A DNA stretch of 64,000 nucleotides from Balanoglossus misakiensis (GCA_040954595.2 CM082595.2:1550001-1614000); one strand, 5' to 3'; positions 11,929 through 26,868 are shown, numbered from the stretch's first letter. Translations and numbers: made by a program. The notes: generated by a model from the letters alone, not told the origin.

Positions 11929-14900
11929 ATGAAGACGGATGTGGTCATATACGCGTGTTTAACCATAATGGTTACCATGGGAACAGTTTCATCCTCCGGG
12001 GGCGCTTCCCCGTTCTTGGATATGTCATACCTCTTCAAGACGGACGAGACTATCTACTGGCCGACAGCTGAGCCGTTCGTACTTAATGTCGCTCACGCGG
12101 GAGAGACAGAAGCTGGACTCTATTACGAATTGAACAACTTCTGCGCTGCAGAACACGGAGGAACGCACTTGGATGCTCCTGTACATTTTTCTGAGGTAAG
12201 TAGAGGATTCCCGCTCTTTGCGAGATCTCGTGAGACTTGGTTGCTAGCCAAGTGATACAAGTATGAAACTTGAGCACTATAGGTGCAGAGTGTAACAGAA
12301 ATTGTAACTATCATGCCGTTTAACGCAAAGGGCCGTGGTTGTTTGTTCTACGTCACATGAGAATGTTCTCCCATACAAACTGGTTAGCCAAACGAGATCT
12401 CGCAGAGTCTCGTGGAATTCGGTAAAGGGTCTACTGATGGGTTGTTTACAGTTTACATCCCACCGAGCCCCATTACAAGAAAAACAGACGACGTGTTTTT
12501 GTTTGAGTGAAACACGTCGGAAGAATCCGACACAGGCAATCACTGTGACGAGGTCACACATGAATTCCTATTTATCAGTCTTTGGCTCTCCGTGTAAAGT
12601 CTCCAAGGTACTTGCCTTACAACTAGGACAAACCGCAAAAGTAGGGGGTCCTTTACTGACGTATTTTGTTTGTACACTTTTTTCCTTAATTCTAACGACA
12701 ATATGGGCAGATGAAAGCTTGGGTTAAATTTTGATCTCGTTTGCATTATGCTTACTACTATTGACTACTATTTTGTGTCATGCGAAAAGGTTATGAGCTG
12801 TACTTGGTTGTCTCAGTCGATGATAATTTCTGCAGTGTTTCCCAGATATCGCCGCGTCGTTGCATTTTGAATGCTAAATTCTAACACATCTGGTCAAGTT
12901 TCATACTCTGCTAAAGCGTACAGGCCTACAATATTCTGTTTCAAAAAACTTCTGATGTGCGAAATGAAATCTTGTGTACGCCCCCCCCCTTTCTGCCGAT
13001 TACCTGCCGCCTGAGATGCAAATGATTCAAAAATCTGGGTTTGAAATTCGAACGAGAGAAAGCACCCCCTCATTCCAGCTAGTCTGTATGTGCCACGACT
13101 TTAATTTCTGCCTGAGGTGTAAACCAGACCGCAAAGCGTATCTCTTGTTTCACCTTGTAACCCTTGCGTAAACATACCTGCTTGACAGAGAAGCCGCCAA
13201 CAGTTGCTGAGGCTGACAACATACTTTATCATTCGTGTAATCTTAGACAGCCGTGTCCTCACGTTACAGGGACGCCACAGGGCGCATGAGATATCACTTG
13301 ACGAACTAATTGGCCCGGCAATCAGAATTGATATCAAGGCCAAAGCGGACCTGGACCCTGACGCTGAGTTAACCATCTCCGACATACAAGACTGGGAAAG
13401 TACGTATGGTCGGATACCCGATGACGTCATACTGCTGGTATACAGTGGTTGGGGAAGTCGATGGCCAGACAAGGTAAAGCTTTTTTTCTCCAGGTTCCGG
13501 GCGTCCTCAATCCGGGAGTCAAATTAAAATATTGTTTCATGCCCGTGACACCGAAGGATTATGGGGAGGGGGAAATAATCTATTCTCATTTTTTTCATCC
13601 TGAATTTAGCTGACGTATCTGGGAACCGACACAAGAAACACATCCCTGCTCCATTTTCCTGGAATCCATCCCGACGCTGCGCAATGGCTTGTCGACAACA
13701 GAAAGGTATACCGCCATTTTCAGTTCTAAATGATATAGTGTATAATATATGTCACCATTGGGACATTTCGTAAAATTTCCTTTGTTATCCAGTATGAGAA
13801 TGTGTGAAAGATCCCACTTATGTATTTATGTAAGTACAGAAACATAAGATAGACATGTAATGTTGTAAATTTTACATCATTGTCATGTTCAGATCAAAAC
13901 TGTTGGTATCGACACCCCGTCTCTCGACAATGGACAATCAGTATATTTTATGACACACCAGATTCTCTTTGCCGAGAATATACCAGGTAAGTGCAAATTG
14001 GAACCAATCTAGTCGCAGAGGGCGCCTGTATTGACTTGTTTGTCATTACATGTACACACAGCGTATAATATATATACAAAATAGAAAATAGAAAATAAGC
14101 CTTAGTGTTAGTTCCATGTGAACCCTGTTAACCCTGTTAGTTCCATGTGAAAATACCTACAATTTACTCTAATAAAAAGCTTATGGTGATTTTTTTCTTC
14201 TCAGGTCTTGAAAACGTGGCACATCTAGACCAAATACCTACTGTGGGGGCAACTATCTATGCAATACCTATAAATCTTCACGACGGTAGCGGCGCTCCAA
14301 CCCGCATCTTCGCGACCGGTTGGCGGAGTGATACACCTGAACCCTGTAACATGTCAGCTTCCGTGAGCGACCCCTCCCCATTTCTGGATTTGAGTTATCG
14401 CTACAAGGAGAACGAGACCATCTCCTGGCCCACGGCAAGGCCTTACGAATCAGAGATAGATTTTCGTGGAGTAACGGACAACCAATTCTATTACGAATCC
14501 AACAATTTCTGTACTTCTGAACACGCAGGAACTCATATTGATGCGCCCTCTCACTTTGTTAGAGTAAGTAAATATGCATGTGGTTCAAATCAATAATATG
14601 AATTTATTAATATTCATGTTATTTTGCATGATCATACACCTTATTTTTCCTGAATGATAAAACATTAAAAGTCAAACTAACATTTAGTGATTATGGAGTT
14701 AATTTACTCAGATAACCACCGCTTTTCACAGGGAAAACTAAGAATGCACGATGTGGCACTGGATACTGTAATAGGACCAGCGATAAAGGTTGATATCAAA
14801 TCAAAAGCGGACCAGAATCCCCTAGCTGTGTTGGAAGTTTCTGATTTGCAAGCCTGGGAATTGGAGAATGGTCGTATTCCAGATGACGTCATACTTATGG

Positions 14901-15915
14901 TGGACTCCGGCTGGGGAAGCCGATGGCCAGATAAGGTACATGTACATGTATAACCACACATCTCAGTGGTAATGACGATGCTTAGTTAAAGGTATACCTG
15001 GTCGCCTAATGACCACGTGGTGGCGCACTTGTAGCAATGCACGAAAGACTTGCAGTGACTCTTGGGAAGTAGATCACGTGGTTTACAAATTGTATGTTGT
15101 TCGTGTGTGGTGAATAGTAGCCACCTATAACCGCCAGTCTACGTTTCTCCCACTTCCAGGAGAGGTTCCTCGGTACGGATACAAGGAATACATCCTTGCT
15201 GTATTTTCCTGGTATCCATCCTGATGCAGCGACCTGGCTTGTTAACAACCGCAAGGTAGGTCAACAGAGAAGGGAAAAGGTGAAATGCAGGAATGAGCTT
15301 TAAAGTGTGAAGAGGGCAGCAATATCTCCGATGATACATACATTCATACATATATACATATGTGTTACTATACTCGCTAGTTCTGTTCTGTTGCAGATAA
15401 AATGTGTGGGAATCGATACACCATCTGTGGACCATGGACAAATCAGAACTGCTGAGACGCATATTATACTCTTCAACGAGAACATCCCGAGTGAGTTGAA
15501 ATGCGCATGCTCTCATATGTTGAATTGCTACATAATGTACGTGGGAATGCATTGGTTTGGGTCCCCGGTTTGGCCCAAAATGTATCTGGAACATTCAAAC
15601 CCTAAACAGGGTCAAGAAACTGAATTGGAATGTCCAGATGATATTTATTGGGAATATGATGCCATGTGTGTTTTCTATTTCTCTCATGTAGTTCTGGAAA
15701 ATGTGGCCAATCTCGACCAACTTCCCGCGACTGGCGCTACTGTATTTGCCATCCCGATGCATATTCACGAGGGAAGTGGCGCCCCATGTCGCGTCTTTGC
15801 CACTGGATGGCGCTCTGACATTCCTGACCCATGCAGCATCGTTGGTGGCGCTAACAAGATGGCTGCCAGCTTCGTCATACTCTTTATTACTATGGTTACC
15901 ATTTACATCTTGTAG
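11929..15915 (+). CDS. Tandem-domain cyclase / kynurenine-formamidase-like protein with secretion signal
   Basis: Nine exons: 11929-12195, 13270-13473, 13610-13705, 13893-13986, 14205-14563, 14732-14935, 15160-15255, 15397-15490, 15692-15915; phases close to 545 residues. Residues 1 to about 22 look like a signal peptide. Two homologous domains follow, about residue 27 to 265 and 278 to 520, offset by 251 residues. Each has the metal-binding signature of the cyclase family (HxGTHxDxPxH): HGGTHLDAPVHF at 76-87 and HAGTHIDAPSHF at 327-338. Each also has GRIPDDVI, SGWGSRWPDK, FPGIHPDAA, GIDTPS and a closing FATGWRSD. Exon lengths 204, 96 and 94 recur exactly in both halves, and one exon (14205-14563) carries the end of domain 1 and the start of domain 2. 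The C-terminus is a small-residue stretch then about 15 hydrophobic residues, like a GPI signal. The family hydrolyses amides such as formylkynurenine or isatin; the real substrate is unknown. Confidence 0.88.
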
Positions 15916-17126
15916 AGTTCTTACACAAATAATGTGTTTATTCATCATTGCGCATGTCATATGCAATGGATATTCCCTAACACAAGTAACGTAATATTAA
16001 CGTATGAACTATTTTGTTTATTTCCATAGTGACTGTGTTCAAGTTTAATAGTTTCGATTGACTGTATATATTAATATAACAAATTAATTTTCGAGACTGC
16101 GCAATGAGCAGAAACTCATCTACTAATATGATATTACTGGTTCACATTTGAGGAGAGGGTACCAGTTAACCGTGGTCAGTTTGTGTGCTTTGGTAACTGA
16201 CTGAATTTCATGTGTAGTGTTTTGTGACATTCTCATTCATTTCTTCATTATTAAAGTTATTTTATCGGAACCAACCTATTAAAAGTTATATTGTTTTATG
16301 ACATTTCTGTTGCGATGACAACTGAGACCCAGTTTGAAAATGCATTTCTTTTGCACAGCGGTCGATGCAACGCTTCAGGCTCACGTTCAATCACGTGATG
16401 TCATGTACGGGGGGGGGACTGCGCTGTGTCATTATGTGATTGGACGACAACGAAAGACTGACAGGTGTTTCTTGTAATGTGAGCGTCTATATGCAAATGA
16501 AGAGGACGTTGCACCAGTTTAGGCATGCTTCCCACGCGGCGCGTTGTCCAGTTCACTAAACGGCGGTAATGACAGTTTCAACTTTTCGTTCTTCGCTTGA
16601 TTCCACGGCGTTATGAAGAAATATTATTGTCTGAAGACATTTACTACTTAACTACAAGGTCTGCTCTGATACACAGAATGTCTTTCTGATCGGATGGGCG
16701 CGCCAACCACGCCGTTTTTGAGAACCAATGGCAGATATCGTCACTGCTCGGAGTTGTCAGTCCTTTCCCCTCTGCGGGTATCCACTCTACGGTTCCTCCA
16801 TTGCCAAGATGGACTCCTGGGCACCAACCACCAGATTTACGGTTGCAACTTTGACCGGTGTTTGAGTTCATGATGGAAATCTAGTCCGGCTTCTGGAGAT
16901 GCCATGACACATTTAACGTTCAAAGGCGTGCAAACATCACAACAGAACATTCATGTTTCAATGTCCAGAACGTTCAGTTTTTGACAGCTACTGATATCGA
17001 TTTATGACGGTTAGCAAATTTATTGCATGCATAATTAGTCTAGTTGACACATCGCCAAACATCAGTATACTTTCAGCGGAGAGTCTTGCAGTGCATCGTG
17101 GCGTGAACAGTAGCATTCTGATAGTC
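15916..17126. other. Intergenic stretch: cyclase 3' UTR and upstream region of the first hexose transporter
   Basis: Downstream of the cyclase stop an ATTAAA at 16250-16255 is a possible polyadenylation signal. The rest should include the promoter of the SLC2 gene. Open frames (for example 16644-16871 minus) have no recognisable content. Confidence 0.4.
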
Positions 17127-20100
17127 ATGGCAGCTGAGGAAAAACAGACTGATATCGCTGGCGGGAAAATTGATCACAACTTGAACGAGGATGTTTCATC
17201 AATACCCATCACAGATGGAAACGATGTGAAAGTCGAAATGAAGGTAATGTACCACTTATTTAAATATTCGGTCAGAGCTCAAACTTTTTGGAGTCGGTTC
17301 AGAAATATTTTATCGGATTAACACAGTGCCATAAGCGACTAAATAAGAAAAAAAGGTAGCTAAGTTCAAGTCGGTGATATTTTTCGAGAGTGAACTTATA
17401 CTTGTTGAGAAATTTTAAACAAATTTGTTGAGTCACAATCCCTCCACATGTAGAGATTCTGTGGCTGAGAAAATGGGCCTCGTTTATTATTTAACGACCT
17501 TTCGACAAAGGTCGCCCGCGAACGACAAACGGACGGTAAAGTGAAGCGAGGCTTCGAAACAATTCGGTATAAGAAGGCTAAGCAAGGGAAAAGCTGTTCA
17601 AATCTCCTCCATTGTTCAAGATGTCAAACGTTGGCATTTGCAAAGTTTACTCAGCAACAGTGCAAACTGTACATTCTGAACAGAGGTCCATAGTGCGAAC
17701 ACTATAAATCGTGGTCAGCAATGTGTATTGATTCTAATCTTGCATGTGTCAACACTATGTATTTTTATTATTCACTGACATTTGTCTAATATAAAAATGT
17801 GTATAATAAATAATTGCTTGTGTAAACTAACCTTAAAATGTCTATACAGGTTATAATGCAGCATTTTTATGAATGCTCACATCGACATCTTATTTCAAGT
17901 CTAGCTTCCACACTTTTTCATACACCATACTTTTGAATTCTTTTTCAAACAGGGAAAGTTGACGGCTTGGGTCGTCTATGCAACGGCCATTGTGTCATGT
18001 TTTTCATCCCTGCAGTTCGGTTACAATACAGGAGTGATGACGGGAGCATCTAGTGTAAGTCTGGGTAATTAGCTAATACATGTACGCCATCTTCATGACC
18101 TCTCGAGTGACCTTACATCCGGGTATTTTGTTGCTATGACGTCATATATCATCCACCATTTTGTGGCGTACTATATTCAAAAGTTTCATAAAAATGGTAA
18201 ACCCATACCAACTACATGTAGATGCCAGATGTAATGTCACAAAGGGGTCATGAGCCTGCTTTCACCTTTCAACTTTCCCCATATTACTGTGCTATCAATG
18301 ATGGGATTCCAAAATAACCATGGCTACCCCACACATGATGTCAGTCAAGAATAAAGAATCGAGTTGTACAACATGACTGTAGAATTTACATTGGATCAAA
18401 ATTTTCGGTTCTCTGTTCAAACGTGTTGTGTTAAAAATCTGTTTGAAACCACATTTTACAGTTCGTCCGGGAATTTCTGAATGACTCGTACACAAGCCAA
18501 GGATATGGTGAATTTTCTGAAGTTGGTCTGACGTGGATGTATGCAGCGACTGTGTCTCTTTACACCATAGGTGGTGCTATTGGAGCACTTGCCGCTGCAC
18601 CGATGGGAGATATATTAGGAAGGTGTGCATTGTTTTCTATAATATATGTATAATTGTCCTGTTTTTTTTCCTCCAAGTATACATACTATAACTGTTTCGG
18701 CCATTTTGTATTTGTCATGTTGACTTAATAGCTTGGTTTCCCTTAAAAACTTTGTTCTCTATAATACCAACACCAACAACAGCAGCAGCAACAACAATAA
18801 TAAACAACAACAATTACAACAATTTCACTAAACCTTCGATTTAATTCTCCAGAAAGGGAGGACTTCTGCTGAACAACGTATTTTCTGTCTCCGCTGGTTT
18901 AATGCTCGGCTCCTGCACATATGCCAACAATTTCCAGCTATTGATCATGGGCAGGATTGTCATCGGTTTCTACGCAGGTGAGTGGTGACGTCATCGAAAT
19001 ATGTGCTGTCGTCAAGAGATTAATATCATGAATGTTTGATCCAGCACCATAGTTGGTGTGGTGGTGTGATCCATGGTAATGAGTTTTCACGTCCGTTCCA
19101 AACCCATTTCTGTGAAATAAGTGTAGTAGATGAAAACTGACTATTTTCTGCAGGAAAAAAGATCAAAATGTACTTTCCCATCCACATGTAGGTGCGGCTA
19201 TCACAATCGTACCACTATTTCTGGCTGAGATTCCACCAAAGAATCTCCGTGGTGCGGTGGGCGTCAACCACCAATTGGCCATCACCGTGGGGTTGTTGAT
19301 TGCACAGGTAAGACGCATTTGAGATTGGTATTTTATCTGAATTAAAGTGGACGTCGTATCAAGAATGTTGCGCTCTGATTTCACATGCGATTCAAGTTCA
19401 TTTTGGATATTATAAAGTTGATTTCTACCTTCGTTTCTTCAGTGTCTTGGTCTGTTTGTCTTAAATTCGCCCAACAACTGGAACATTCTATTGTCACTGA
19501 CGGGGGTGATAGGTGCTGTGGAGCTCTTCCTGCTTCCATTCTGCCCTGAAAGTCCAAGATGGCTGCTTCTGACGGACAAGAATCCAGAGGCTGCTGAAAA
19601 AGGTCAGCTTATTTTCTCTTTTTGTCGTTTAGCCATTGCAACACAAAATTTGTTATTTATCAGTAAAATTATAATTTCTATTTTGCCGTACAGCGCTGAA
19701 GCGATACGTGGGTGCTGATGACGTCGCATTTGCTCTAAAAGAAATGAAAACTGAGTTCGCAGAGGAACACAATGAAGAAAAAGTTGGCATCATTGGTTTG
19801 TTCACAAATAAGAACTATCGGAAACCCTTGTTGATCAGTATAGGTTTACACGCTGGTCAACAACTCTCAGGAATCAACGCAGTAAGTTATGCTTGGTGAA
19901 TTTCACCTCTAATTTACACAAACCCATATATGGTCAAAGAGACGTGTCTGTCTTCGAATGACCACGTGATGGCGCACTTTGGGTGGTGCCTCACCCGTTT
20001 ATTCGGCCTCCAATTGCAAAAGTACAAAACCAGTTTATAGGACTACTATAGCTTACACACAGGCCACTACGTACACATTTATCAATACTACACCAAACAC

Positions 20101-20790
20101 TCCGTTAACATTATTAATCGTGTTTTCGTACATTAAGATATTCTTCTATGCAACCGAGATTTACGGCATGATATGGCCAAATGACGCCGATGCTGTATCA
20201 TATGCTACAGTTGGCACGGGCGCCATCAACGTCGCCATGACGATAATATCGGTAAGTGCCATTATGGACGTTTAGATGTTTTCTATATAATGTTGGCTTG
20301 AATCTCCATCAACCTTATACATATTTATTTTACACAGATTTATTTTTAATTTCACTGTTGATAATTTTAGGTCTTCATAATCGAGAAAACAGGACGTCGA
20401 CGCTTACTGATTTATCCTTACATTGGGACCGTCATTTTCACTGGAATCATCACAATCTCGCTGAATCTGACGGTAGGTTCATAAGAAAGTTGACATTTTG
20501 GTCAGACTGAAAGATCCAGTCGTTGTTTAGGGTCTTGAATGTTATGAACAATACAAAGTCAAGGCATATACAGATGGAGGAATAATACAGTGGACATGTC
20601 ACTTTGTTTCGATATATTGTAATTTCACTTAACGTCGTCATAATTTTTTTTTAAACTACAGAATCAAAATCAAGACGCATGGGCGTTCATCAGTTTGGCT
20701 TGTGTGTATTGTTATATTGTCTGCTTTGCTGTTGGACCAGGTAAGTTATTGTGATAGACTTTCGTAGAAGTTATGATCCTCTGTCTGTCC

Positions 20791-20834
<44 letters not shown>

Positions 20835-20869
20835 GCCTGCCTGCCTGTGTCTGTCTGCCTGCCTGTCTG

Positions 20870-20902
<33 letters not shown>

Positions 20903-21031
20903 GCCTGCCTGTCTGTCTGTCTGTCTGCCTGCCTGCCTGTGTCTGTCTGTCTGCCTGCCTGCCTGTGTCTGTCTGTCTGCCTGTCTGTCTGTCTGCCTGC
21001 CTGCCTGCCTGCCTGTGTCTGTCTGTCTGCC

Positions 21032-21064
<33 letters not shown>

Positions 21065-21173
21065 GCCTGCCTGCCTGTCTGTCTGTCTGTCTGTCTGTCT
21101 GTCTGCCTGCCTGCCTGCCTGTGTCTGTCTGTCTGCCTGCCTGCCTGTGTCTGTCTGTCTGCCTGCCTGCCTG

Positions 21174-21262
<89 letters not shown>

Positions 21263-21591
21263 GCCTGTCTGCCTGCCTGTGTCTGTCTGTCTGCCTGCCT
21301 GTCTGTGTCTGTCTGTCTACCTGTCTGTCTGTCTGTCTGCCTGCCTGCCTGCCTGTGTCTGTCTGCCTGCCTGCCTGCCTGCCTGTGTCTGTCTGCCTGC
21401 CTGTGTCTGTCTGTCTGCCTGTCTGTCTGCCTGCCTGCCTGTGTCTGTCTGTCTGTCTGTCTGCCTGTGTCTGTCTGTCTGTCTGCCTGCCTGCCTGTGT
21501 CTGTCTGTCTGTCTGTCTGCCTGCCTGTGTCTGTCTGTCTGCCTGCCTGCCTGTGTCTGTCTGTCTGTCTGTCTGTCTGCCTGCCTGCCTG

Positions 21592-21632
<41 letters not shown>

Positions 21633-21679
21633 GCCTGCCTGTGTCTGTCTGCCTGCCTGTCTGTGTCTGTCTGTCTGCC

Positions 21680-21716
<37 letters not shown>

Positions 21717-21823
21717 GCCTGCCTGCCTGCCTGTGTCTGTCTGTCTGCCTGCCTGCCTGTGTCTGTCTGTCTGCCTGTCTGTCTGTCTGCCTGCCTGTGT
21801 CCGTCTGTCTGCCTGCCTGCCTG

Positions 21824-21856
<33 letters not shown>

Positions 21857-22511
21857 GCCTGCCTGCCTGTGTCTGTCTGCCTGCCTGCCTGCCTGCCTGT
21901 GTCTGTCTGCCTGCCTGTGTCTGTCTGTCTGCCTGTCTGTCTGCCTGCCTGCCTGTGTCTGTCTGTCTGTCTGTCTGCCTGTGTCTGTCTGTCTGTCTGC
22001 CTGCCTGCCTGTGTCTGTCTGTCTGTCTGTCTGCCTGCCTGTGTCTGTCTGTCTGCCAGCCTGCCTGTGTCTGTCTGTCTGTCTGTCTGTCTGCCTGCCT
22101 GCCTGTGTCTGTCTGTCTGTCTGTCTGTCTGCCTGCCTGCCTGTGTCTGTCTGTCTGTCTGTCTGTCTGCCTGCCTGCCTGTGTCTGTCTGTCTGCCTGT
22201 CTGTCTGTCTGCCTGCCTGCCTGTGTCTGTCTGCCTGCCTGCCTGCCTGTGTCTGTCTGTCTGCCTGCCTGCCTGTGTCTGTCTGCCTGCCTGCCTGCCT
22301 GCCTGTGTCTGTCTGCCTGCCTGTGTCTGTCTGTCTGCCTGTCTGTCTGTCTGCCTGCCTGCCTGTGTCTGTCTGTCTGTCTGCCTGTGTCTGTCTGTCT
22401 GTCTGCCTGCCTGCCTTTGTCTGTCTGTCTGTCTGTCTGCCTGCCTGTGTCTGTCTGTCTGCCTGCCTGCCTGTGTCTGTCTGTCTGTCTGTCTGTCTGC
22501 CTGCCTGCCTG

Positions 22512-22568
<57 letters not shown>

Positions 22569-22765
22569 GCCTGCCTGCCTGTGTCTGTCTGTCTGTCTGT
22601 CTGTCTGCCTGCCTGCCTGTGTCTGTCTGTCTGCCTGTCTGTCTGTCTGTCTGTCTGCCTGCCTGCCTGTGTCTGTCTGTCTGCCTGCCTGTGTCTGTCT
22701 GTCTGCCTGCCTGCCTGTGTCTTTCTGTCTGCCTTCCTGCCTGTGTCTGTCTGCCTGCCTGCCTG

Positions 22766-22802
<37 letters not shown>

Positions 22803-22865
22803 GCCTGCCTGCCTGCCTGCCTGTGTCTGTCTGTCTGCCTGCCTGCCTGTGTCTGTCTGTCTGCC

Positions 22866-22926
<61 letters not shown>

Positions 22927-23039
22927 GCCTGTCTGCCTGCCTGTGTCTGTCTGTCTGCCTGCCTGTCTGTGTCTGTCTGTCTGTCTGCCTGTCTGTCTGT
23001 CTGTCTGCCTGCCTGCCTGCCTGTGTCTGTCTGCCTGCC

Positions 23040-23072
<33 letters not shown>

Positions 23073-23085
23073 GCCTGCCTGCCTG

Positions 23086-23138
<53 letters not shown>

Positions 23139-23561
23139 GCCTGCCTGCCTGCCTGTGTCTGTCTGTCTGCCTGCCTGTGTCTGTCTGTCTGCCTGTCTGC
23201 CTGCCTGCCTGTCTGTCTGTCTGTCTGCCTGCCTGCCTGTGTCTGTCTGTCTGTCTGTCTGCCTGCCTGTCTGTCTGTCTGCCTGCCTGCCTGTGTCTGT
23301 CTGTCTGCCTGCCTGTGTCTGTCTGTCTGTCTGTCTGTCTGTCTGCCTGCCTGCCTGTGTCTGTCTGCCTGCCTGCCTGCCTGTGTCTGTCTGTCTGCCT
23401 GCCTGTGTCTGTCTGTCTGCCTGTCTGTCTGTCTGCCTGCCTGCCTGTGTCTGTCTGTCTGCCTGCCTGCCTGTGTCTGTCTGTCTGCCTGTCTGTCTGC
23501 CTGCCTGTCTGTGTCTGTCTGTCTGCCTGTCTGTCTGTCTGTCTGTCTGCCTGCCTGCCTG

Positions 23562-23618
<57 letters not shown>

Positions 23619-23673
23619 GCCTGCCTGCCTGCCTGTGTCTGTCTGCCTGCCTGTCTGTGTCTGTCTGTCTGCC

Positions 23674-23706
<33 letters not shown>

Positions 23707-24261
23707 GCCTGCCTGCCTGCCTGTGTCTGTCTGTCTGCCTGCCTGCCTGTGTCTGTCTGTCTGCCTGTCTGTCTGTCTGCCTGCCTATGTCTGTCTGTCT
23801 GCCTGCCTGCCTGTGTCTGTCTGTCTGTCTGTCTGCCTGCCTGCCTGTGTCTGTCTGTCTGCCTGCCTGCCTGTGTCAGTCTGCCTGCCTGCCTGCCTGC
23901 CTGCCTGTGTCTGTCTGCCTGCCTGTGTCTGTCTGTCTGCCTGTCTGTCTGCCTGCCTGCCTGTGTCTGTCTGTCTGTCTGTCTGCCTGCCCGTGTCTGT
24001 CTGTCTGCCTGCCTGCCTGTGTCTGTCTGTCTGTCTGTCTGTCTGCCTACCTGCCTGTGTCTGTCTGTCTGTCTGTCTGTCTGCCTGCCTGCCTGCCTGT
24101 GTCTGTCTGTCTGTCTGTCTGCCTGCCTGCCTGTGTCTGTCTGTCTGCCTGTCTGTCTGTCTGTCTGTCTGCCTGCCTGCCTGTGTCTGTCTGTCTGCCT
24201 GCCTGCCTGTGTCTGTCTGTCTGCCTGCCTGCCTGTGTCTTTCTGTCTGCCTGCCTGCCTG

Positions 24262-24306
<45 letters not shown>

Positions 24307-24595
24307 GCCTGCCTGCCTGCCTGCCTGTGTCTGTCTGTCTGCGTGCCTGCCTGGCTGTGTCTGTCTGTCTGTCTGTCTGCCTGCCTGCCTGTGTCTGTCT
24401 GTCTGCCTGCCTGCCTGCCTGTGTCTGTCTGTCTGTCTGTCTGCCTGCCTGCCTGTGTCTGTCTGTCTGCCTGCCTGCCTGTGTCTGTCTGTCTGCCTGT
24501 CTGTCTGTCTGTCTGCCTGCCTGCCTGTGTCTGTCTGTCTGCCTGCCTGCCTGTGTCTGTCCGTCTGCCTGCCTGCCTGTGTCTGTCTGTCTGCC

Positions 24596-24628
<33 letters not shown>

Positions 24629-24693
24629 GCCTGCCTGCCTGTGTCTTTCTGTCTGCCTGCCTGCCTGTGTCTGTCTGTCTGCCTGCCTGCCTG

Positions 24694-24746
<53 letters not shown>

Positions 24747-24919
24747 GCCTGCCTGCCTGTGTCTGTCTGTCTGTCTGCCTGCCTGCCTGTGTCTGTCTGT
24801 CTGCCTGCCTGCCTGTGTCTGTCTGTCTGCCTGTCTGTCTGTCTGTCTGTCTGTATGTCTGCCTGCCTTTGTCTGTCTGTCTTCCTGCCTGCCTGTGTCT
24901 GTCTGTCTGCCTGTCTGCC

Positions 24920-24972
<53 letters not shown>

Positions 24973-25127
24973 GCCTGTCTGCCTGCCTGTGTCTGTCTGT
25001 CTGCCTGCCTGTCTGTGTCTGTCTGTCTGTCTGCCTGTCTGTCTGTCTGTCTGCCTGCCTGCCTGCCTGTGTCTGTCTGCCTGCCTGTCTGTCTGTCTGT
25101 CTGTCTGTCTGTCTGCCTGCCTGCCTG

Positions 25128-25184
<57 letters not shown>

Positions 25185-25661
25185 GCCTGCCTGCCTGCCT
25201 GTGTCTGTCTGTCTGCCTGCCTGTGTCTGTCTGTCTGCCTGTCTGCCTGCCTGCCTGTCTGTCTGTCTGTCTGCCTGCCTGCCTGTGTCTGTCTGTCTGT
25301 CTGTCTGCCTGTCTGTCTGTCTGTCTGCCTGCCTGTGTCTGTCTGTCTGTCTGCCTGCCTGTCTGTCTGTCTGCCTGCCTGCCTGTGTCTGTCTGTCTGC
25401 CTGCCTGTGTCTGTCTGTCTGTCTGTCTGTCTGTCTGCCTGCCTGCCTGTGTCTGTCTGCCTGCCTGCCTGCCTGTGTCTGTCTGTCTGCCTGCCTGTGT
25501 CTGTCTGTCTGCCTGTCTGTCTGTCTGCCTGCCTGCCTGTGTCTGTCTGTCTGCCTGCCTGCCTGTGTCTGTCTGTCTGCCTGTCTGTCTGTCTGTCTGC
25601 CTGCCTGTCTGTGTCTGTCTGTCTGCCTGTCTGTCTGTCTGTCTGTCTGCCTGCCTGCCTG

Positions 25662-25710
<49 letters not shown>

Positions 25711-25765
25711 GCCTGCCTGCCTGCCTGTGTCTGTCTGCCTGCCTGTCTGTGTCTGTCTGTCTGCC

Positions 25766-25798
<33 letters not shown>

Positions 25799-26235
25799 GC
25801 CTGCCTACCTGTGTCTGTCTGTCTGCCTGCCTGCCTGTGTCTGTCTGTCTGCCTGTCTGTCTGTCTGCCTGCCTATGTCTGTCTGTCTGCCTGCCTGCCT
25901 GTGTCTGTCTGTCTGTCTGTCTGCCTGCCTGCCTGTGTCTGTCTGTCTGCCTGCCTGCCTGTGTCAGTCTGCCTGCCTGCCTGCCTGCCTGCCTGTGTCT
26001 GTCTGCCTGCCTGTGTCTGTCTGTCTGCCTGTCTGTCTGCCTGCCTGCCTGTGTCTGTCTGTCTGTCTGTCTGCCTGTGTCTGTCTGTCTGTCTGCCTGC
26101 CTGCCTGTGTCTGTCTGTCTGTCTGCCTGCCTGCCTGTGTCTGTCTGTCTGTCTGTCTGCCTGCCCGTGTCTGTCTGTCTGCCTGCCTGCCTGTGTCTGT
26201 CTGTCTGTCTGTCTGTCTGTCTGCCTACCTGCCTG

Positions 26236-26280
<45 letters not shown>

Positions 26281-26485
26281 GCCTGCCTGCCTGCCTGTGT
26301 CTGTCTGTCTGTCTGTCTGCCTGCCTGCCTGTGTCTGTCTGTCTGCCTGTCTGTCTGTCTGTCTGTCTGCCTGCCTGCCTGTGTCTGTCTGTCTGCCTGC
26401 CTGCCTGTGTCTGTCTGTCTGCCTGCCTGCCTGTGTCTTTCTGTCTGCCTGCCTGCCTGTGTCTGTCTGTCTGCCTGCCTGCCTG

Positions 26486-26534
<49 letters not shown>

Positions 26535-26831
26535 GCCTGCCTGCCTGCCTGTGTCTGTCTGTCTGCGTGCCTGCCTGCCTGTGTCTGTCTGTCTGTCTGT
26601 CTGCCTGCCTGCCTGTGTCTGTCTGTCTGCCTGCCTGCCTGCCTGTGTCTGTCTGTCTGTCTGTCTGCCTGCCTGCCTGTGTCTGTCTGTCTGCCTGCCT
26701 GCCTGTGTCTGTCTGTCTGCCTGTCTGTCTGTCTGTCTGTCTGTCTGTCTGCCTGCCTGCCTGTGTCTGTCTGTCTGCCTGCCTGCCTGTGTCTGTACGT
26801 CTGCCTGCCTGCCTGTGTCTGTCTGTCTGCC

Positions 26832-26868
<37 letters not shown>

